Assembly (NCBI GenBank): GCA_032717465.1 | Contig: JAVRFU010003718.1 | Location: forward strand, 1,620,856-1,684,855 | Source: Coenobita brevimanus | Lineage: Eukaryota > Arthropoda > Malacostraca > Decapoda > Coenobitidae | Direction of reading: 5' to 3' | Length of the DNA stretch: 64,000 nucleotides | Shown: piece after piece, positions 11,149 to 21,496 of the stretch | Layout of the letters: the number at the start of each line of letters is the position of its first letter | How positions within the stretch are numbered: the first letter of the stretch is position 1 | Position numbers and translations under genes: made by a program | The notes under the pieces: generated by a model | Told to the model about the DNA's origin: nothing | The model's database searches: none | Seen by the model: the letters and a program-made list of their open reading frames with translations, nothing else

Positions 11149-12098
11149 AGGCCGATTCACACTACACGGTTCGTCTCCGTACGGCTTTCGTACGTTAATT
11201 CTTTTATCAAAATCAATGGGGCTGTTCACACTATATTTTCCGTTTATTGTTCATCTTTCGTGCGGCTTTCACTCATACCGATCGCCTACGTTTGGAAGAA
11301 ATCTCTAACGAACGAAACGTATACGTATGGAAACGCTCCGTACCTCCACCGATCAGTGTGAGCATCGATACGTATCAGTCACGGTGTGTTTACAGACGAC
11401 AGAGGACAACTTTAGCCTGTCACTGCATTTGGCCGTGAACAGTACTATAAGCAGTCATGAGTGACGAGAAGTTATTAGAACTGGTCAGAGGCTACGAGGA
11501 ACTATATGACTTGGGCAACAGAAAATACGATAACCATGTGAAAGAAAAAATACGGAAATTAATAGGAGAGGGATTGGAAAAATTGGGTAAGATATTTAAA
11601 TATTTCACTATTTTATTATAACAGTGGGACAAATTGCATTTTATCCTTCATCCTATTCATTACCATTCATAGGGTATCTCTTAACACCCTGTCCATTACC
11701 ATTCACAGGTTCTCCCAACATCCTGTTCATAACCATTGGTAGGTTCTCTCTCAACCCTCTTTACGTCCATAGAAGAAAACCAGTGGGACTTCAAGAATCT
11801 TTTAAATTTCTTTTACAAGGAATGCAACTTGTGGAGCATTTCCTCCTTGTCTAGTTATGTCTACTAAAGAGCTTGCATTGTTCGTGACATTCATGGTTGT
11901 AACATCAGTGGCATTGTTACCTCAGTAGTTGTGCAAAAATGAAAGTCGCAGCAAGCTGCTTTACACTAATTTCTGAGGCTTCTTGTCAGAGCCACAGCTG
12001 CACGCAGACTGACGAGATCATGGACATATAGTGTGAACAGTGACGTAGTAAATGAACCGTAACCCTACGAAGATGAACCGTATAGTGTGAATTGGCCG
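11149..12098 (+). mobile_element. Harbinger/PIF-like DNA transposon, non-autonomous
   Basis: The terminal inverted repeats begin AGGCCGATTCACACTACACG at the left and, on the other strand, CGGCCAATTCACACTATACG at the right; similarity extends about 35 bp. Both ends are flanked by TTA (11146-11148 and 12099-12101), the 3 bp duplication typical of PIF/Harbinger elements. Inside is one start-proximal exon of a MADF-domain protein, the type of second protein that accompanies Harbinger transposases. No transposase is present. The element splits an older RTE fragment (10527-11145 and 12102-12215). Confidence 0.8.
11457..11621 (+). CDS. N-terminal part of a MADF-domain DNA-binding protein
   Basis: This 54-codon frame begins at ATG 11457. 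The peptide starts MSDEKLLELVRGYEELYDLG and continues with NRKYDNHVKEKIRKLIGEGL. This is the beginning of a MADF domain: a short helix ('LIELV..YPxLYD'), then N-x-x-Y-x-[DN], then a W/I-x-x-I helix. MADF domains are Myb/SANT-like DNA-binding modules, and Harbinger elements often carry one that directs the transposase to DNA and to the nucleus. A GGTAAG after the codons for EKLG (about 11586) could be a splice donor; if unspliced, the frame ends in TAA at 11619-11621. No downstream exon was recognised, so the gene is incomplete here. Confidence 0.65.
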   Translation: MSDEKLLELVRGYEELYDLGNRKYDNHVKEKIRKLIGEGLEKLGKIFKYFTILL

Positions 12099-12101
12099 TT
12101 A

Positions 12102-12215
12102 GTTTCTCACTCCAGCCCTCCATCTCATCCTTGGTCTCCCCTCCTACCTCACTCACATACACTCCTAGTTAATTCTCTCCCACTCCACTCCATCCCTCAG
12201 TCTCCCAATTCTAAT
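12102..12215 (-). mobile_element. Continuation of the RTE-type fragment after the Harbinger-like insertion
   Basis: CCTCCATCTCATCC and CACTCACATACACTCCTAGTT repeat the motifs seen just left of the insertion, so the two halves were once contiguous. 12216-12700 contains no recognisable feature. Confidence 0.6.
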
Positions 12216-12699
12216 TTATGGAGCATAGACAACCAAATGACATATGATTTCTTACTAAACTCGTGGAATGTTGCCATAACCTACCTACCAGTAACAGATC
12301 TTTGAAAAAAAAGAAAAAAGTGATATAGCCACCTTATTTTTAAAAGTAATGAAGTAATATTTCTCGCCTTTTAAGACTTCGTTCCCTTAAAAAACCTTGG
12401 ATTAGCACTTCTAAAAAATTACAAGGTTACTTACGAACTGGCTGCTACAGTTTATATAACCCTTGTTAATTTCTTGGTCATAAACAGACACACATCTTAA
12501 CCAAGACTGGCTGAAGTTTAAATCTATTGCTCATGGTCTGGTGCAAGTAGGCAACTAATAAAGTACTGTATGTATAAAATCAGTACTGCTGTTCCTGGCC
12601 TACCAAGCCATTCATACCCAGGCAACAGGTCTTTTAGTCCAACATGACAGATGAACACTACAGCAGGTAATTTTTAGGCAATGTTGTTCCCACAACAAT

Positions 12700-13170
12700 T
12701 TAAATCATTATTTTATGCAAGGAAGAAGGAACCAAATGCTAGAAAATCTGAAAGACTGTTCCCTCCAACAAAAAAACTAAGTTAAGTGCCAAATTCAACA
12801 TCGTTCATCTTGAGATGCCTGGACACAGCATTAAAAAGACTGGAGGGTCACAGGCAGTAGGAAGAGTGAAAAGCAGTTCCAGAGTTGACCTATTGCGTAC
12901 ATGAAGGTTAACTCCTGCATTTGATAGCTGGACAGAAAAGGGATGAGAGTTTGCTGCTAGACAGGTGCTACGCACCCGCCAGGGTGGTGGAGGGATGCAA
13001 GCAGACGTTTCGGAGGGGCAGTGACCATTGACACAGCAGTACAAATGAGATAAACATGCAACAGTTGTAGTCAGATGGAATAAAAATTGGCAACCTGCAT
13101 CACTATGTGCCATTGATGCAATATGTCCAGATGTTTCAAATAATTTTTGGCCTGCACCAGGAGCATGCAT
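12700..13170 (-). pseudogene. 3' end of a jockey-like retrotransposon, antisense fragment
   Basis: The minus-strand frame 13170-12805 encodes [36 protein letters not shown] and LMLCPGISR. These match the last 100 or so residues of the element at 13.6-16.6 kb. Downstream sequence to about 12705 matches that element's 3' UTR (GGAGGGAACAG, TTTGGTTCCTTCTTC). It is 5'-truncated, and its mismatches show it is older than the neighbouring full copy. Confidence 0.8.
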
Positions 13171-13359
13171 TGATTTATTTTTTTAGCTGCAGTTCTTTGG
13201 TTGTGTGTGTAGTATTTATATTAAAAGTTGCAGCAATATTTCACTCATTGGCAAAGCAGCTGACATTAGATTTAAAAAGCACAATTAATTTTACTACCTC
13301 TCAAATATTGGAAATTATAAGACTGCCTTGTCAAAATCAAGCTGTTTTTCATTAGTCTT

Positions 13360-16300
13360 AAAAGGTGATAAACTCTACTAGTGAGGAGTAGACTGTAGCA
13401 CCAGTCGAGCAGGGCAGTACTCCCGAGGTGGATGGAAAGCTGATGACAGGGAGTGCTGGAGCTCCCGTTTCATCAGCCCTCAGGACTAGTTCCTGACCAT
13501 CCCCCTTGCTGAACTTTTTTAGTGTCTCAGTTACACAGAGAGTAGGCCAGCATGCTCTCCAGTACAAATTTCTCTAACTGTCTTCACCAAACTACATGCA
13601 CAGTACACACTACACTTCCTATTCAAAATTTACCAAAATGGCGTCGTCTTATCAAGCCTCGGAGTCCCCAGGGGGGGGGACCATAAATGCCCCCACCATC
13701 TGCCCGTCTCCTGGTGACGACTCAAGGTGCCTGGAACCACTGTCTGACTCTCTTCTTCTTCTTTTCTGCAACATTCGCGGCCTTTCCTCTAACTTTCGCT
13801 CTGTTGAGCACCACCTCTCCTCCTCTAAACCTCACCTTTTTCTAACGGAGACTCAGCTGTCTGAGGCAACTGACAGCAAACCCTTTTCTGTATCCTCCTA
13901 CTTTCTCTATACCCATTTCAAAGCCAAAGGTGGCTGTTGTGTATATATACGCAACGACTTATCTTGCTCTTGTGTTCCTGAACTTGATTCTTCTGAATTC
14001 TCTACACTCTGGCTTCGGCTTTCCTGTCATTCTCTGACTAAATATATCTGTGCTGTTTACTTATCCCCTAATTCTACTGACTATCAAAAATTCTTCGACT
14101 ATCTTACTTCTACGATGGAACACATTCTATCCATTTCTCCTTTCTCTGAAATCTCCATTCTTGGAGATTTCAATGTTCACCACCACCTTTGGCTCTCCTC
14201 TCCTTTCACAGATCCACCTGGTGAACAAGCCTACATCTTTTCTATCCTTAATGACCTAGAGCAGCTTGTACAGCACCCTACCCGTATCCCTGACCGCCTT
14301 GGAGAGAGCTCCAACATACTTGACCTCTTCCTCACAACTAATCCTTCTGCTTACTCTGTTAATCTTTTCTCTCAGTTGGGCTCCTCCGATCACAACCTTA
14401 TTACCTTAACCTGTCCTATCACTCCGGTATGGCCTGTGGACCCTCCAGTGAAACGTCGTCTCTGGCATTTTGGAGCCGCGGACTGGGAGGCCCTCAGGCA
14501 GTACTTCTTTGATTTTCCCTGGAATGATTATTGCTTCCATGGCCGTGAGCCATCTGAGTGTGCCTTGCGCATTACGGAGGTTATTCTCTCGGGCATGGAA
14601 GCATACATTCCTTTCTCATATCCTTTGACTAATGCAAGAAAGCCTTGGTTTAATCACGCTTGTTCTAATGCTGTCCGCAACAAGGAGAGGGCCTACAAAA
14701 GGTACCGGAGCCAACCCACCCCTGAATCACATCATCTTTACGTTTCTGCCCGGAATCGTGCTAAGTCTGTTCTTCGCTCTACTAAAAATAATTTCATCCA
14801 TACTAAATGCTCTCAACTCTCCGACTCGAATTCTTCCCGCTCCTTCTGGCATCTTGCCAAAAATCTTTCTAACAACTTTACCTCATCATCCTTCCCTCCT
14901 CTTTTCTACTCTGATGGTTCTGTAGCTATTTCTTCTACTGATAAAGCAGATCTCTTCGCACAGAACTTTCTCCTCCAATTCTACCTTAGACGATTCCGGT
15001 GCTGTTCCTCCATCACTTCCCCCTCTGACTTCCTCATGGCTGACATTAAAATTTCTTCAGTTGATGTATTTTCTGCCATCACTGGCCTCAGTACTAACAA
15101 GGCATATGGGCCTGATGGGGTCCCTCCTGTTGTTCTCAAGAACTGTGCTTCTGTGCTTACACCCTGCCTAGGCAAACTCTTTCGCCTTTGTCTGTCAACT
15201 TGTACCTTTCCTTCTTGCTGGAAGTTTGCTCTCATTCAGCCAGTCCCAAAGAAGGGTGACCACTCCCAACCCTGCAACTATCGTCCAATTGCTTTAACGT
15301 CCTGTATTTCAAAAGTTTTCGAGTCAATTCTTAATAGAAAAATTTTAAGGCATCTTTCCTATCACAACCTTCTTTCCGATCGTCAGTATGGGTTCCGTCA
15401 GGGACGCTCCACTGGCGATCTTCTCACCTACCTTTCAGACTCCTGGTCATCCTCCTTTCGGGACTTTGGCGAAAGCTTTGCCATTGCACTTGACATCTCA
15501 AAGGCTTTCGATCGAGTCTGGCATAAATCTTTAATTTCCAAACTGCCCTCCTACGGTTTCTATCCTTCTATCTGTGCCTTCATCGCTAGCTTCCTTTCTG
15601 GTCGTTCTATAGCCGCTGTTGTAGACGGCCATCGTTCTTCTCCTAGATCTATCAACAGTGGTGTTCCTCAGGGCTCTGTCCTATCACCAACTCTCTTCCT
15701 TTTATTCATCAATGATCTTCTAAGCTGTACATCTAACCCTATTCACTCATACGCTGACGACTCCACCCTTCACCTTTCCATTCGGTTCCCGCAACACCCA
15801 TCTCAACAGTTGCTTCAACAAGCAAGGGATGAGGCTATGGCACACCTGATGTCTGATTTGGCTCATATCTCTGACTGGGGTAAAAATAATATGGTTGTCT
15901 TTAATGCATCTAAGACTCAGTTCTTGCACCTATCAACCCGACAAAATCTTCCACAGGTGTACCCACTAATGTTTAATAATATTCAGCTTAATCCTGCATC
16001 ATCCTTGAACATGCTTGGGGTTTCATTTACTCGGGACTTATCTTGGAGAGATCATATTACATCTCTGGTGAAATCTGCTTCCAAGAGATTGGGTGTGCTA
16101 AGCCGACTCCGCTCTTTCTTTACCCCTGCACAATTGTTGACTCTATACAGGGGTTTTATCCGCCCCTGTGTGGAGTACAACTCTCATGTGTGGGGAGGCT
16201 CCCCACATACAGCTCTTCTCAATAGGGTGGAGTCAAAGGCTTTTCGTCTCATTAACTCTCCTCCTCTTACTGACTCCCTTCAACCTCTGTCTCTTCGCCG

Positions 16301-16697
16301 CACTGTTGCATCTTTATCTCTTTTCTATCGCTACTTTAATGGTCACTGCTCCTCTGAACTGTCTGCTTGCATTCCTCCACCTCTACGACGGGCGCGTAGC
16401 ACCCGTCTGGCAGCAAACTCTCATCCTTTTTCTGTCCAACTCTCTAATGCAAGAGTTAACCGTTACTCCCAGTCTTTCATTTATGCAACAGGTCAGCTCT
16501 GGAACTGTCTCCCTCTGTCTGTATTTCCTGCTGCCTATGATCTCCAGTCTTTCAAACGCAGTGTGTCCAGGCATCTCAAAATGATCGGATCTTGAATTTG
16601 GCTCTATATTGTATTTTGTTTTTCTCTTGGAGGGAACTGTTACTGCGGGCTCATGGCCTTTGGTTCCTTCTTCTTCGCATTAAAAAAAAAAAAAAAA
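13360..16697 (+). mobile_element. Jockey-like non-LTR retrotransposon, unbroken ORF2 and polyA tail
   Basis: It comprises a short 5' region, one long endonuclease-RT frame, a 90 bp 3' UTR and a polyA tail (about 16681-16697). No ORF1-like coding sequence lies upstream, so the copy is either 5'-truncated just before ORF2 or belongs to a single-ORF lineage. The exact 5' end and target duplication are not clear. Confidence 0.85.
13638..16595 (+). CDS. Endonuclease-reverse transcriptase of the jockey-like element (intact)
   Basis: The frame is open for 999 codons from an ATG at 13596; the ATG at 13638 (AAAATGGCG, 985 codons) has the better start context and is preferred. The endonuclease occupies roughly residues 45-260 ([39 protein letters not shown]). 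The reverse transcriptase lies roughly at 480-740 ([82 protein letters not shown]). Both catalytic aspartates of YADD are present near residue 705, and a C-terminal region typical of jockey-type elements follows. The product would nick target DNA and prime reverse transcription from the nick. There is no stop or frameshift, so it could be active or only recently silenced. Confidence 0.88.
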   Translation: MASSYQASESPGGGTINAPTICPSPGDDSRCLEPLSDSLLLLFCNIRGLSSNFRSVEHHLSSSKPHLFLTETQLSEATDSKPFSVSSYFLYTHFKAKGGCCVYIRNDLSCSCVPELDSSEFSTLWLRLSCHSLTKYICAVYLSPNSTDYQKFFDYLTSTMEHILSISPFSEISILGDFNVHHHLWLSSPFTDPPGEQAYIFSILNDLEQLVQHPTRIPDRLGESSNILDLFLTTNPSAYSVNLFSQLGSSDHNLITLTCPITPVWPVDPPVKRRLWHFGAADWEALRQYFFDFPWNDYCFHGREPSECALRITEVILSGMEAYIPFSYPLTNARKPWFNHACSNAVRNKERAYKRYRSQPTPESHHLYVSARNRAKSVLRSTKNNFIHTKCSQLSDSNSSRSFWHLAKNLSNNFTSSSFPPLFYSDGSVAISSTDKADLFAQNFLLQFYLRRFRCCSSITSPSDFLMADIKISSVDVFSAITGLSTNKAYGPDGVPPVVLKNCASVLTPCLGKLFRLCLSTCTFPSCWKFALIQPVPKKGDHSQPCNYRPIALTSCISKVFESILNRKILRHLSYHNLLSDRQYGFRQGRSTGDLLTYLSDSWSSSFRDFGESFAIALDISKAFDRVWHKSLISKLPSYGFYPSICAFIASFLSGRSIAAVVDGHRSSPRSINSGVPQGSVLSPTLFLLFINDLLSCTSNPIHSYADDSTLHLSIRFPQHPSQQLLQQARDEAMAHLMSDLAHISDWGKNNMVVFNASKTQFLHLSTRQNLPQVYPLMFNNIQLNPASSLNMLGVSFTRDLSWRDHITSLVKSASKRLGVLSRLRSFFTPAQLLTLYRGFIRPCVEYNSHVWGGSPHTALLNRVESKAFRLINSPPLTDSLQPLSLRRTVASLSLFYRYFNGHCSSELSACIPPPLRRARSTRLAANSHPFSVQLSNARVNRYSQSFIYATGQLWNCLPLSVFPAAYDLQSFKRSVSRHLKMIGS

Positions 16698-17049
16698 CTC
16701 CATTAGACAAAATATTGAAACATTTATATTAAAGAAGCATTTACATTAAATATGCATTTATTGGAATAAAGAAAATATGGTCAGCACATATAAATATATA
16801 AGTAATGAATGAAGGGCCGCAATATATTAAAATCTACACGAGTGAAGTTCTGCTGAAATATCATATGGTCTGACTGACTGGCCAAGAGATGCTCCCACAT
16901 CCACAAATACTGTACAGTGCATATACAGATGTCCTCGTTTAGCCACAGGTGTGGCCTAAACTAACAGTATCCCCACCATACAACTGGTAATGGCAAATTC
17001 TACACCCTGAATAAGCTTTACAGAAACACTTACCAACTGACAGAATTGG

Positions 17050-17240
17050 AAAAAATAAATAAATAAATAAATGAAGAAGACACTGGGGAAGGAGAGGGGT
17101 TGCATTGGTGGGGGGGGGGGAAATGAAGATGGGGGGATAGGGGTTGTATTGTTTGAAAAAATAAATAAATAAATACATAAATAGAGGGGTTGCACTAATT
17201 AAAAAATAAAAAATAAAATGGAGAGGGGTGAGAGAGGGGT
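17050..17240. repeat. (AAAT)n tracts within a GAGAGGGGTTGCA repeat
   Basis: AATAAATAAATA runs (17055-17075, 17158-17180) alternate with three imperfect copies of GAGAGGGGTTGCATTG. No gene was seen in 16700-17290. Confidence 0.75.
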
Positions 17241-17309
17241 TGCATTGTTTGATGGTCCTTAACTATGAGGTATGACAGTCTCCTTGGTTACTTTGTTTAT
17301 TTTCCTATC

Positions 17310-17650
17310 GCTTACAAAGGCTTCAACATGCCTGCATAAGTTAGCCTTGGTCACCTAATGGCATCTCTCCATACTACTTGATCTCTGGCAGTCTCCCTGT
17401 CCAGTCCCATATCCCTGAGGTCTCACTCTGACTTCATCCCAGGTCTTTTTATTTGTCTGCCTCTAACAGCTCGACCCTAAACAAGCACAGCTCTCACCCT
17501 CCATCCTCTCCACATGTCCAAACCATCTCAACCTACCCCTCCTCATCACTACATCAATACATTCAAGTCCCATTCTTCTTCTCAACTCTTCAACTGCAGT
17601 CCTAACACCCCTCCCAAGGCCTGTCATTCAACGATGCACTACAAACAAAT
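17310..17650 (-). mobile_element. Degenerate RTE-type 3' fragment, second subfamily
   Basis: The order of blocks (GGTCACCTAATGGCA, TTGATCTCTGGCAG, CCTCCATCCTCTCCACATG, CATCACTACATC) matches the fragments at 27.75 and 29.4 kb. On the minus strand the 29.4 kb copy still encodes RVRWFGHVERMED. No frame is open here. The stretch 17650-18430 contains scattered copies of the GTCTCCTTGGTTAC motif but nothing else recognised. Confidence 0.5.
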
Positions 17651-18430
17651 CAAATAAATTGTTGTCATTACTGTATGTTTAAGCCTATGAACATCCTCAT
17701 CCTTCACTGCCCAGGTCTCACCACCATACAGCATTACACTCCTAACACGTGCCACATACAAGATCCCTTAGCACTGAGGGAGAGCCCTCTCAATGTCAGG
17801 AGGCAACAGCTCTCTGAACTTCCTTCAGCCACTCCTTATCCTAGCCACACAGCTAACACCAGCTCCACCTGCAGCACATACCATGTCCTCAAAATAAAAA
17901 TAAAAATCCTCTACACTCAACAGCAAGACTAATCCTTTCATGCCTGAAATCTCCATATGCTCCCCCCACACACTGCACACACCATGTCAGCATTTTTCAC
18001 AGTCTACCTCTAACACCACATACACAGCCTCTCACCAACACTGAACAAGTTGTAATTCCTTCCCACACCCTAGTGGTAATCCACACATGGCCACACTGCC
18101 TCAGCTTTGACAGTACCACCACCAGCCCTAGATACCATCACCCTTGGTTACTAGTCGTATCAACCCTCCAATCACACAACACACTGCCATCAACTGAAAC
18201 AAAAGGGAACAGGGATCTGTCAGGTTTGATAACATGCTATAACAAATTTAACAGACAATGGAGAAAGTTGCCTTCATGAGGTGGCAGTCTCCTTGGTTAT
18301 GGCTACTAGTCATATCAATGTGCTATAGCAATACACTTACAGGTACAGGAGGCTTGCTTTCATGTGTCTCCTTGGTTACTAGTCCTGCAGGTGGTAGGTG
18401 ACTGTTATCATCTACTCACTTGATATACAG

Positions 18431-18520
18431 TGCAACCTCTTAAATTCGAAGTTCTTGTGTCCTTTTGGAACTTTTGAAAAATTTGAACTTTTAATAAAGC
18501 ATTTCTGTGGCTGTCTTAAT
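18431..18520 (+). mobile_element. Pogo/Tigger-like terminal fragment
   Basis: TA followed by CAGTGCAACCTCTTAAATTC and further TTCGAA/GAACTTTT-rich sequence resembles the end of Tc1/mariner-superfamily Tigger elements (CAGT..AACCTC). No second end or transposase was found nearby. Confidence 0.4.
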
Positions 18521-18795
18521 TCTCATGGTTTAGACATGCTTTTGACACAAGCTTTGTTGTCTGGCCTAACTAGCTGGCTTCAGGAATCCTATTTTCCATT
18601 GTTAACACTACCATTTATCTCATCTCTTAACTCAAGGATCAGTACAATAATCACTACTAACCATGAAGTGTTTCTTTCACATTTCCTTTCCTCATCTTGT
18701 GTATATCCCCTTGTTCTAAAACACTTTGCAGTTGTATTCATATTTAACATCACTCAGTAAGTTGTAAGGGACAGTAATTATGCATTCATTTACTT

Positions 18796-18883
18796 ACGTA
18801 AAAACTACGGTACTGAACATGAATATTTACATCTTTCAGCAACCACCATCCACTCCTTGATGTAGCACTGCCCACTATCTCCA
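18796..18883. repeat. Left copy of an 88 bp direct repeat (target-site duplication)
   Basis: It starts ACGTAAAAACTACGGTACTG and is repeated at 21409-21496 with one mismatch (G/A at position 14). The right copy begins exactly at the 3' tetranucleotide tail of the RTE-type element, as expected of a target-site duplication. Confidence 0.85.
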
Positions 18884-19107
18884 TCATTATTTTTTTTTCT
18901 GTCCTCCTCTCCCTATTTCTCACATCTTTCCTGTCAGGTTTTATTACTCCTTCCTTTTCAGGTGGCTTTACATTGAGTAACATGCCTAATGGTTTCCTGT
19001 AAGCCAGGAAACCATTTACAATGCTGGGTAGTAACCATATAACCAACCCATACGTGATGCTACACTTCACATTGTGCACTGATTACACAGTTTATTTTAT
19101 GACATTT
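18884..19107 (-). mobile_element. SINE-like fragment with A-rich tail, antisense to the RTE element
   Basis: Read on the minus strand it carries ATATGGTTACTACCCAGCA, an inverted pair GGTTTCCTG...CAGGAAACC, and an end GAGGACAG followed by an A run. The copy at 22.2-22.6 kb has the same blocks in the same order. It lies inside the 88 bp duplications, between the left duplication and the RTE-type sequence. Confidence 0.6.
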
Positions 19108-19294
19108 TATGATATGGGAAGGTATGAGCTAGAGCAGATGGAAGGGGTGGAAGACGTATGTAAGATATTCACGGAAGAGATAAGCGCAGCGTGTGAGGCG
19201 GTTTGTGGAGTGAGGAGGAGATGTAAGGGTGTGCAAGGGACAGCATGGTGGAATGATGAGGTGAAACGAGCTGTGGAACAAAAGAAGAAGGCAT

Positions 19295-21301
19295 ATGGTG
19301 AATGATTTGGCGAGTAGAGGTAGGGGAGAAGATGAGAGAGAGAAGAGAGAGGTATATGTGAGCAGGAGAAGGGAGGTTAAGAGACTGGTGAAGGAGAGTA
19401 AGAAGAAAGTGGATGAAGAGTTTGGGAGGAATCTGAGTGTGAAATGGAGGGAGAGTAAGAAATTGTTTTGGAAGGAGGTAAAGAAAGTAAGGCAGTGTGA
19501 AAGGGGAAATAGTAGGGGAGTGAAAGATAGGAATAATAGATTGTTGGTGGAGAAGAGAGAGAAATTGAGTAAGAAGAAAGTGGATGAAGAGTTTGGGAGG
19601 AATCTGAGTGTGAAATGGAGGGAGAGTAAGAAATTGTTTTGGAAGGAGGTAAAGAAAGTAAGGCAGTGTGAAAGGGGAAATAGTAGGGGAGTGAAAGATA
19701 GGAATAATAGATTGTTGGTGGAGAAGAGAGAGAAATTGAGGAGATGGAAGGAGCACTTTGAGGATTTGTTGAATGTAGAGAGTGACAGCAGTGTGAGTAT
19801 AAGTGGTTGGGGAATGGCTGGGAGAAGAAGAGATGAGAGGAGGGAGGAAGAGATCAGTAGGTCGGAAGTAGTGGAAGCGATGAAGAAGATTAAGCTGGGA
19901 AAGGCCCCAGGAATTGATGGAGTGTGTGGTGAAATGCTTAGGTATGGGGGTGAGAGTGTTGTGGAGTGGATATGGAAGTTGTGTAGATTGGCTTGGGAAG
20001 AGGGAAGGGTTCCAGAGGACTGGAAATCAGGTATAATTGTTCCTCTGTACAAAGGAAAAGGCGAGAGAGAAGTATGTGGTAACCATAGGGGTATTTGCCT
20101 TCTTAGTGTGACTGGTAAAATATATGGTAGAATACTCATTGATAGGGTTAGGCATATGACAGAGGAGCTAGTTGGAGAAGAACAAGGGGGATTTAGGAAG
20201 GAAAAAGGGTGTGTAGATCAGATATTTGTTCTAAGATGTTTAGTGGAGAAGTATCTAGAGAAGGGAAGGAAAGTGTACGCTGCCTTCATGGACTTGGAGA
20301 AAGCTTATGACAGAATAGATAGGAAAGGTATGTGGAAGGTATTAAGAATATATGGAGTGGAGGGGAAATTGTTGAGTGCTGTGAAGAGTATGTACGAAGG
20401 AGCTAGGGCTACAGTGCGAGTGGATGGTGAGCTGAGTGAGTTCTTTGATCTCAATGTGGGCCTGAAACAGGGTTGTGTGATGTCTCCATGGCTGTTTAAT
20501 ATATATATGGATGGGGTCGTAAAGGAGGTACAAGGTAGGGCAGTGGATGTGGGGGTGGCCCTAATGAATGAGGGTGAGATTTGGAAGCTTCCGGTGTTGC
20601 TGTTTGCTGATGATACAGTATTGTTGAGTGAATATGAATGGGAGTTGCAAGGTTTGGTGAATGAATTTGGGACAGTGTGTAGGAGGAGGAAGCTGAAAGT
20701 TAATGTAAACAAAAGTAAAGTTATGGTGTTTGAGAGGAATGAAGTCACAGAGTGTGCAGTGAGGTTGGATGGTGAGGATATGGAGAATGTGAGTGCATTC
20801 AAGTACTTGGGTAGTGTGATGAGTAAGGATGGAACTTTGGGGGATGAAGTACGTGAAAGGGTACAGCAGGGAAGGAAGGTTGTTGGCACACTGAAAGCAG
20901 TGATGAGAAATAGGGAGGTGAGTATGGAAGTTAAAAAGTCACTGCATGATGGTATTGTGATCCCTACCCTGACGTATGGAAGCGAGGCGTGGACCTTGCA
21001 AGAGGGGAACAAGTCAAGAGTGAGAGCAGTGGAAATGAGTTACTTGAGAGGAGCATGTGGAGTGACATGGAGGGACAGGTTGACGAATGAAGAAGTGAAG
21101 GAACGTTGTGGGGTAGATGTGGATGTGGTTGAAAAGATTAGGAGAAATACACTGAGGTGGTTTGGACATGTGGAGAGGATGGAGAATGAAAGACTGACTA
21201 AGAGGGTGTATGTAGGTGAGGTGGAGGGAGGGAGAGGGAGGGGCAGACCGAGGATGAGGTGGAGGGATGGAGTTGAGAGGTATATGAGGGAGGGGGGGTG
21301 A
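19295..21301 (+). CDS. Reverse transcriptase of the RTE-type element, truncated, with an internal duplication
   Basis: A 668-codon frame; the preceding residues (about 19108-19300, including EQMEGVEDVCKIFTEE) are in another frame, so a frameshift lies near 19295. RT blocks in order: GKAPGIDGVCGEML, IIVPLYKGKG, NHRGICLLSV, EQGGFRKEKGCVDQ, FMDLEKAYDRIDR, GLKQGCVMSPWLF, LFADDTVLLSE, NVNKSKVM, FKYLGSVMSKDG. The C-terminal module RNTLRWFGHVERM...GRGRPRMRW follows. The FADD catalytic aspartates are intact. A 57-codon stretch (19397-19567) is repeated in frame immediately after itself (19568-19738), in the linker ahead of the RT core. Missing the endonuclease, it could not retrotranspose on its own. 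Confidence 0.8.
   Translation: MVNDLASRGRGEDEREKREVYVSRRREVKRLVKESKKKVDEEFGRNLSVKWRESKKLFWKEVKKVRQCERGNSRGVKDRNNRLLVEKREKLSKKKVDEEFGRNLSVKWRESKKLFWKEVKKVRQCERGNSRGVKDRNNRLLVEKREKLRRWKEHFEDLLNVESDSSVSISGWGMAGRRRDERREEEISRSEVVEAMKKIKLGKAPGIDGVCGEMLRYGGESVVEWIWKLCRLAWEEGRVPEDWKSGIIVPLYKGKGEREVCGNHRGICLLSVTGKIYGRILIDRVRHMTEELVGEEQGGFRKEKGCVDQIFVLRCLVEKYLEKGRKVYAAFMDLEKAYDRIDRKGMWKVLRIYGVEGKLLSAVKSMYEGARATVRVDGELSEFFDLNVGLKQGCVMSPWLFNIYMDGVVKEVQGRAVDVGVALMNEGEIWKLPVLLFADDTVLLSEYEWELQGLVNEFGTVCRRRKLKVNVNKSKVMVFERNEVTECAVRLDGEDMENVSAFKYLGSVMSKDGTLGDEVRERVQQGRKVVGTLKAVMRNREVSMEVKKSLHDGIVIPTLTYGSEAWTLQEGNKSRVRAVEMSYLRGACGVTWRDRLTNEEVKERCGVDVDVVEKIRRNTLRWFGHVERMENERLTKRVYVGEVEGGRGRGRPRMRWRDGVERYMREGG
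19397..19738. repeat. 171 bp tandem duplication, two near-identical copies
   Basis: AGTAAGAAGAAAGTGGATGA begins at 19397 and again at 19568. The 171 bp period is 57 codons, so the reading frame is preserved. The copies look identical, indicating a recent event. Confidence 0.95.
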
Positions 21302-21408
21302 GTTGGGGGGAGGGGAGTCAAATGGTGGGTGACAGAGTGACTTGGAGGCGTTTTGTCTGCGGCCACCCTTTGCGGGATTAGGGCGTCGGGCTATAGATAG
21401 ATAGATAG

Positions 21409-21496
21409 ACGTAAAAACTACAGTACTGAACATGAATATTTACATCTTTCAGCAACCACCATCCACTCCTTGATGTAGCACTGCCCACTATCTCCA
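21409..21496. repeat. Right copy of the 88 bp target-site duplication
   Basis: It matches 18796-18883 at 87 of 88 positions. A short (GT)n follows at about 21559-21577. No feature was recognised in 21580-22150. Confidence 0.85.

Larger units (their letters stand above)
19108..21408 (+). mobile_element. RTE-type non-LTR retrotransposon, 5'-truncated
   Basis: The element lacks the endonuclease region and begins within the linker before the reverse transcriptase. It ends with GGGCGTCGGGC and a (GATA)n tail at about 21392-21408. It is flanked, together with the antisense SINE piece, by the 88 bp duplication. At least four other 3' fragments of this family occur in the window (8930, 10527, 30697, 44135). 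Confidence 0.85.

Noticed and set aside
19129..20139. 336-codon minus-strand frame rich in Leu/Ser/Pro
   Set aside because: Antisense shadow of the RTE reverse transcriptase, which has clear RT motifs on the plus strand.
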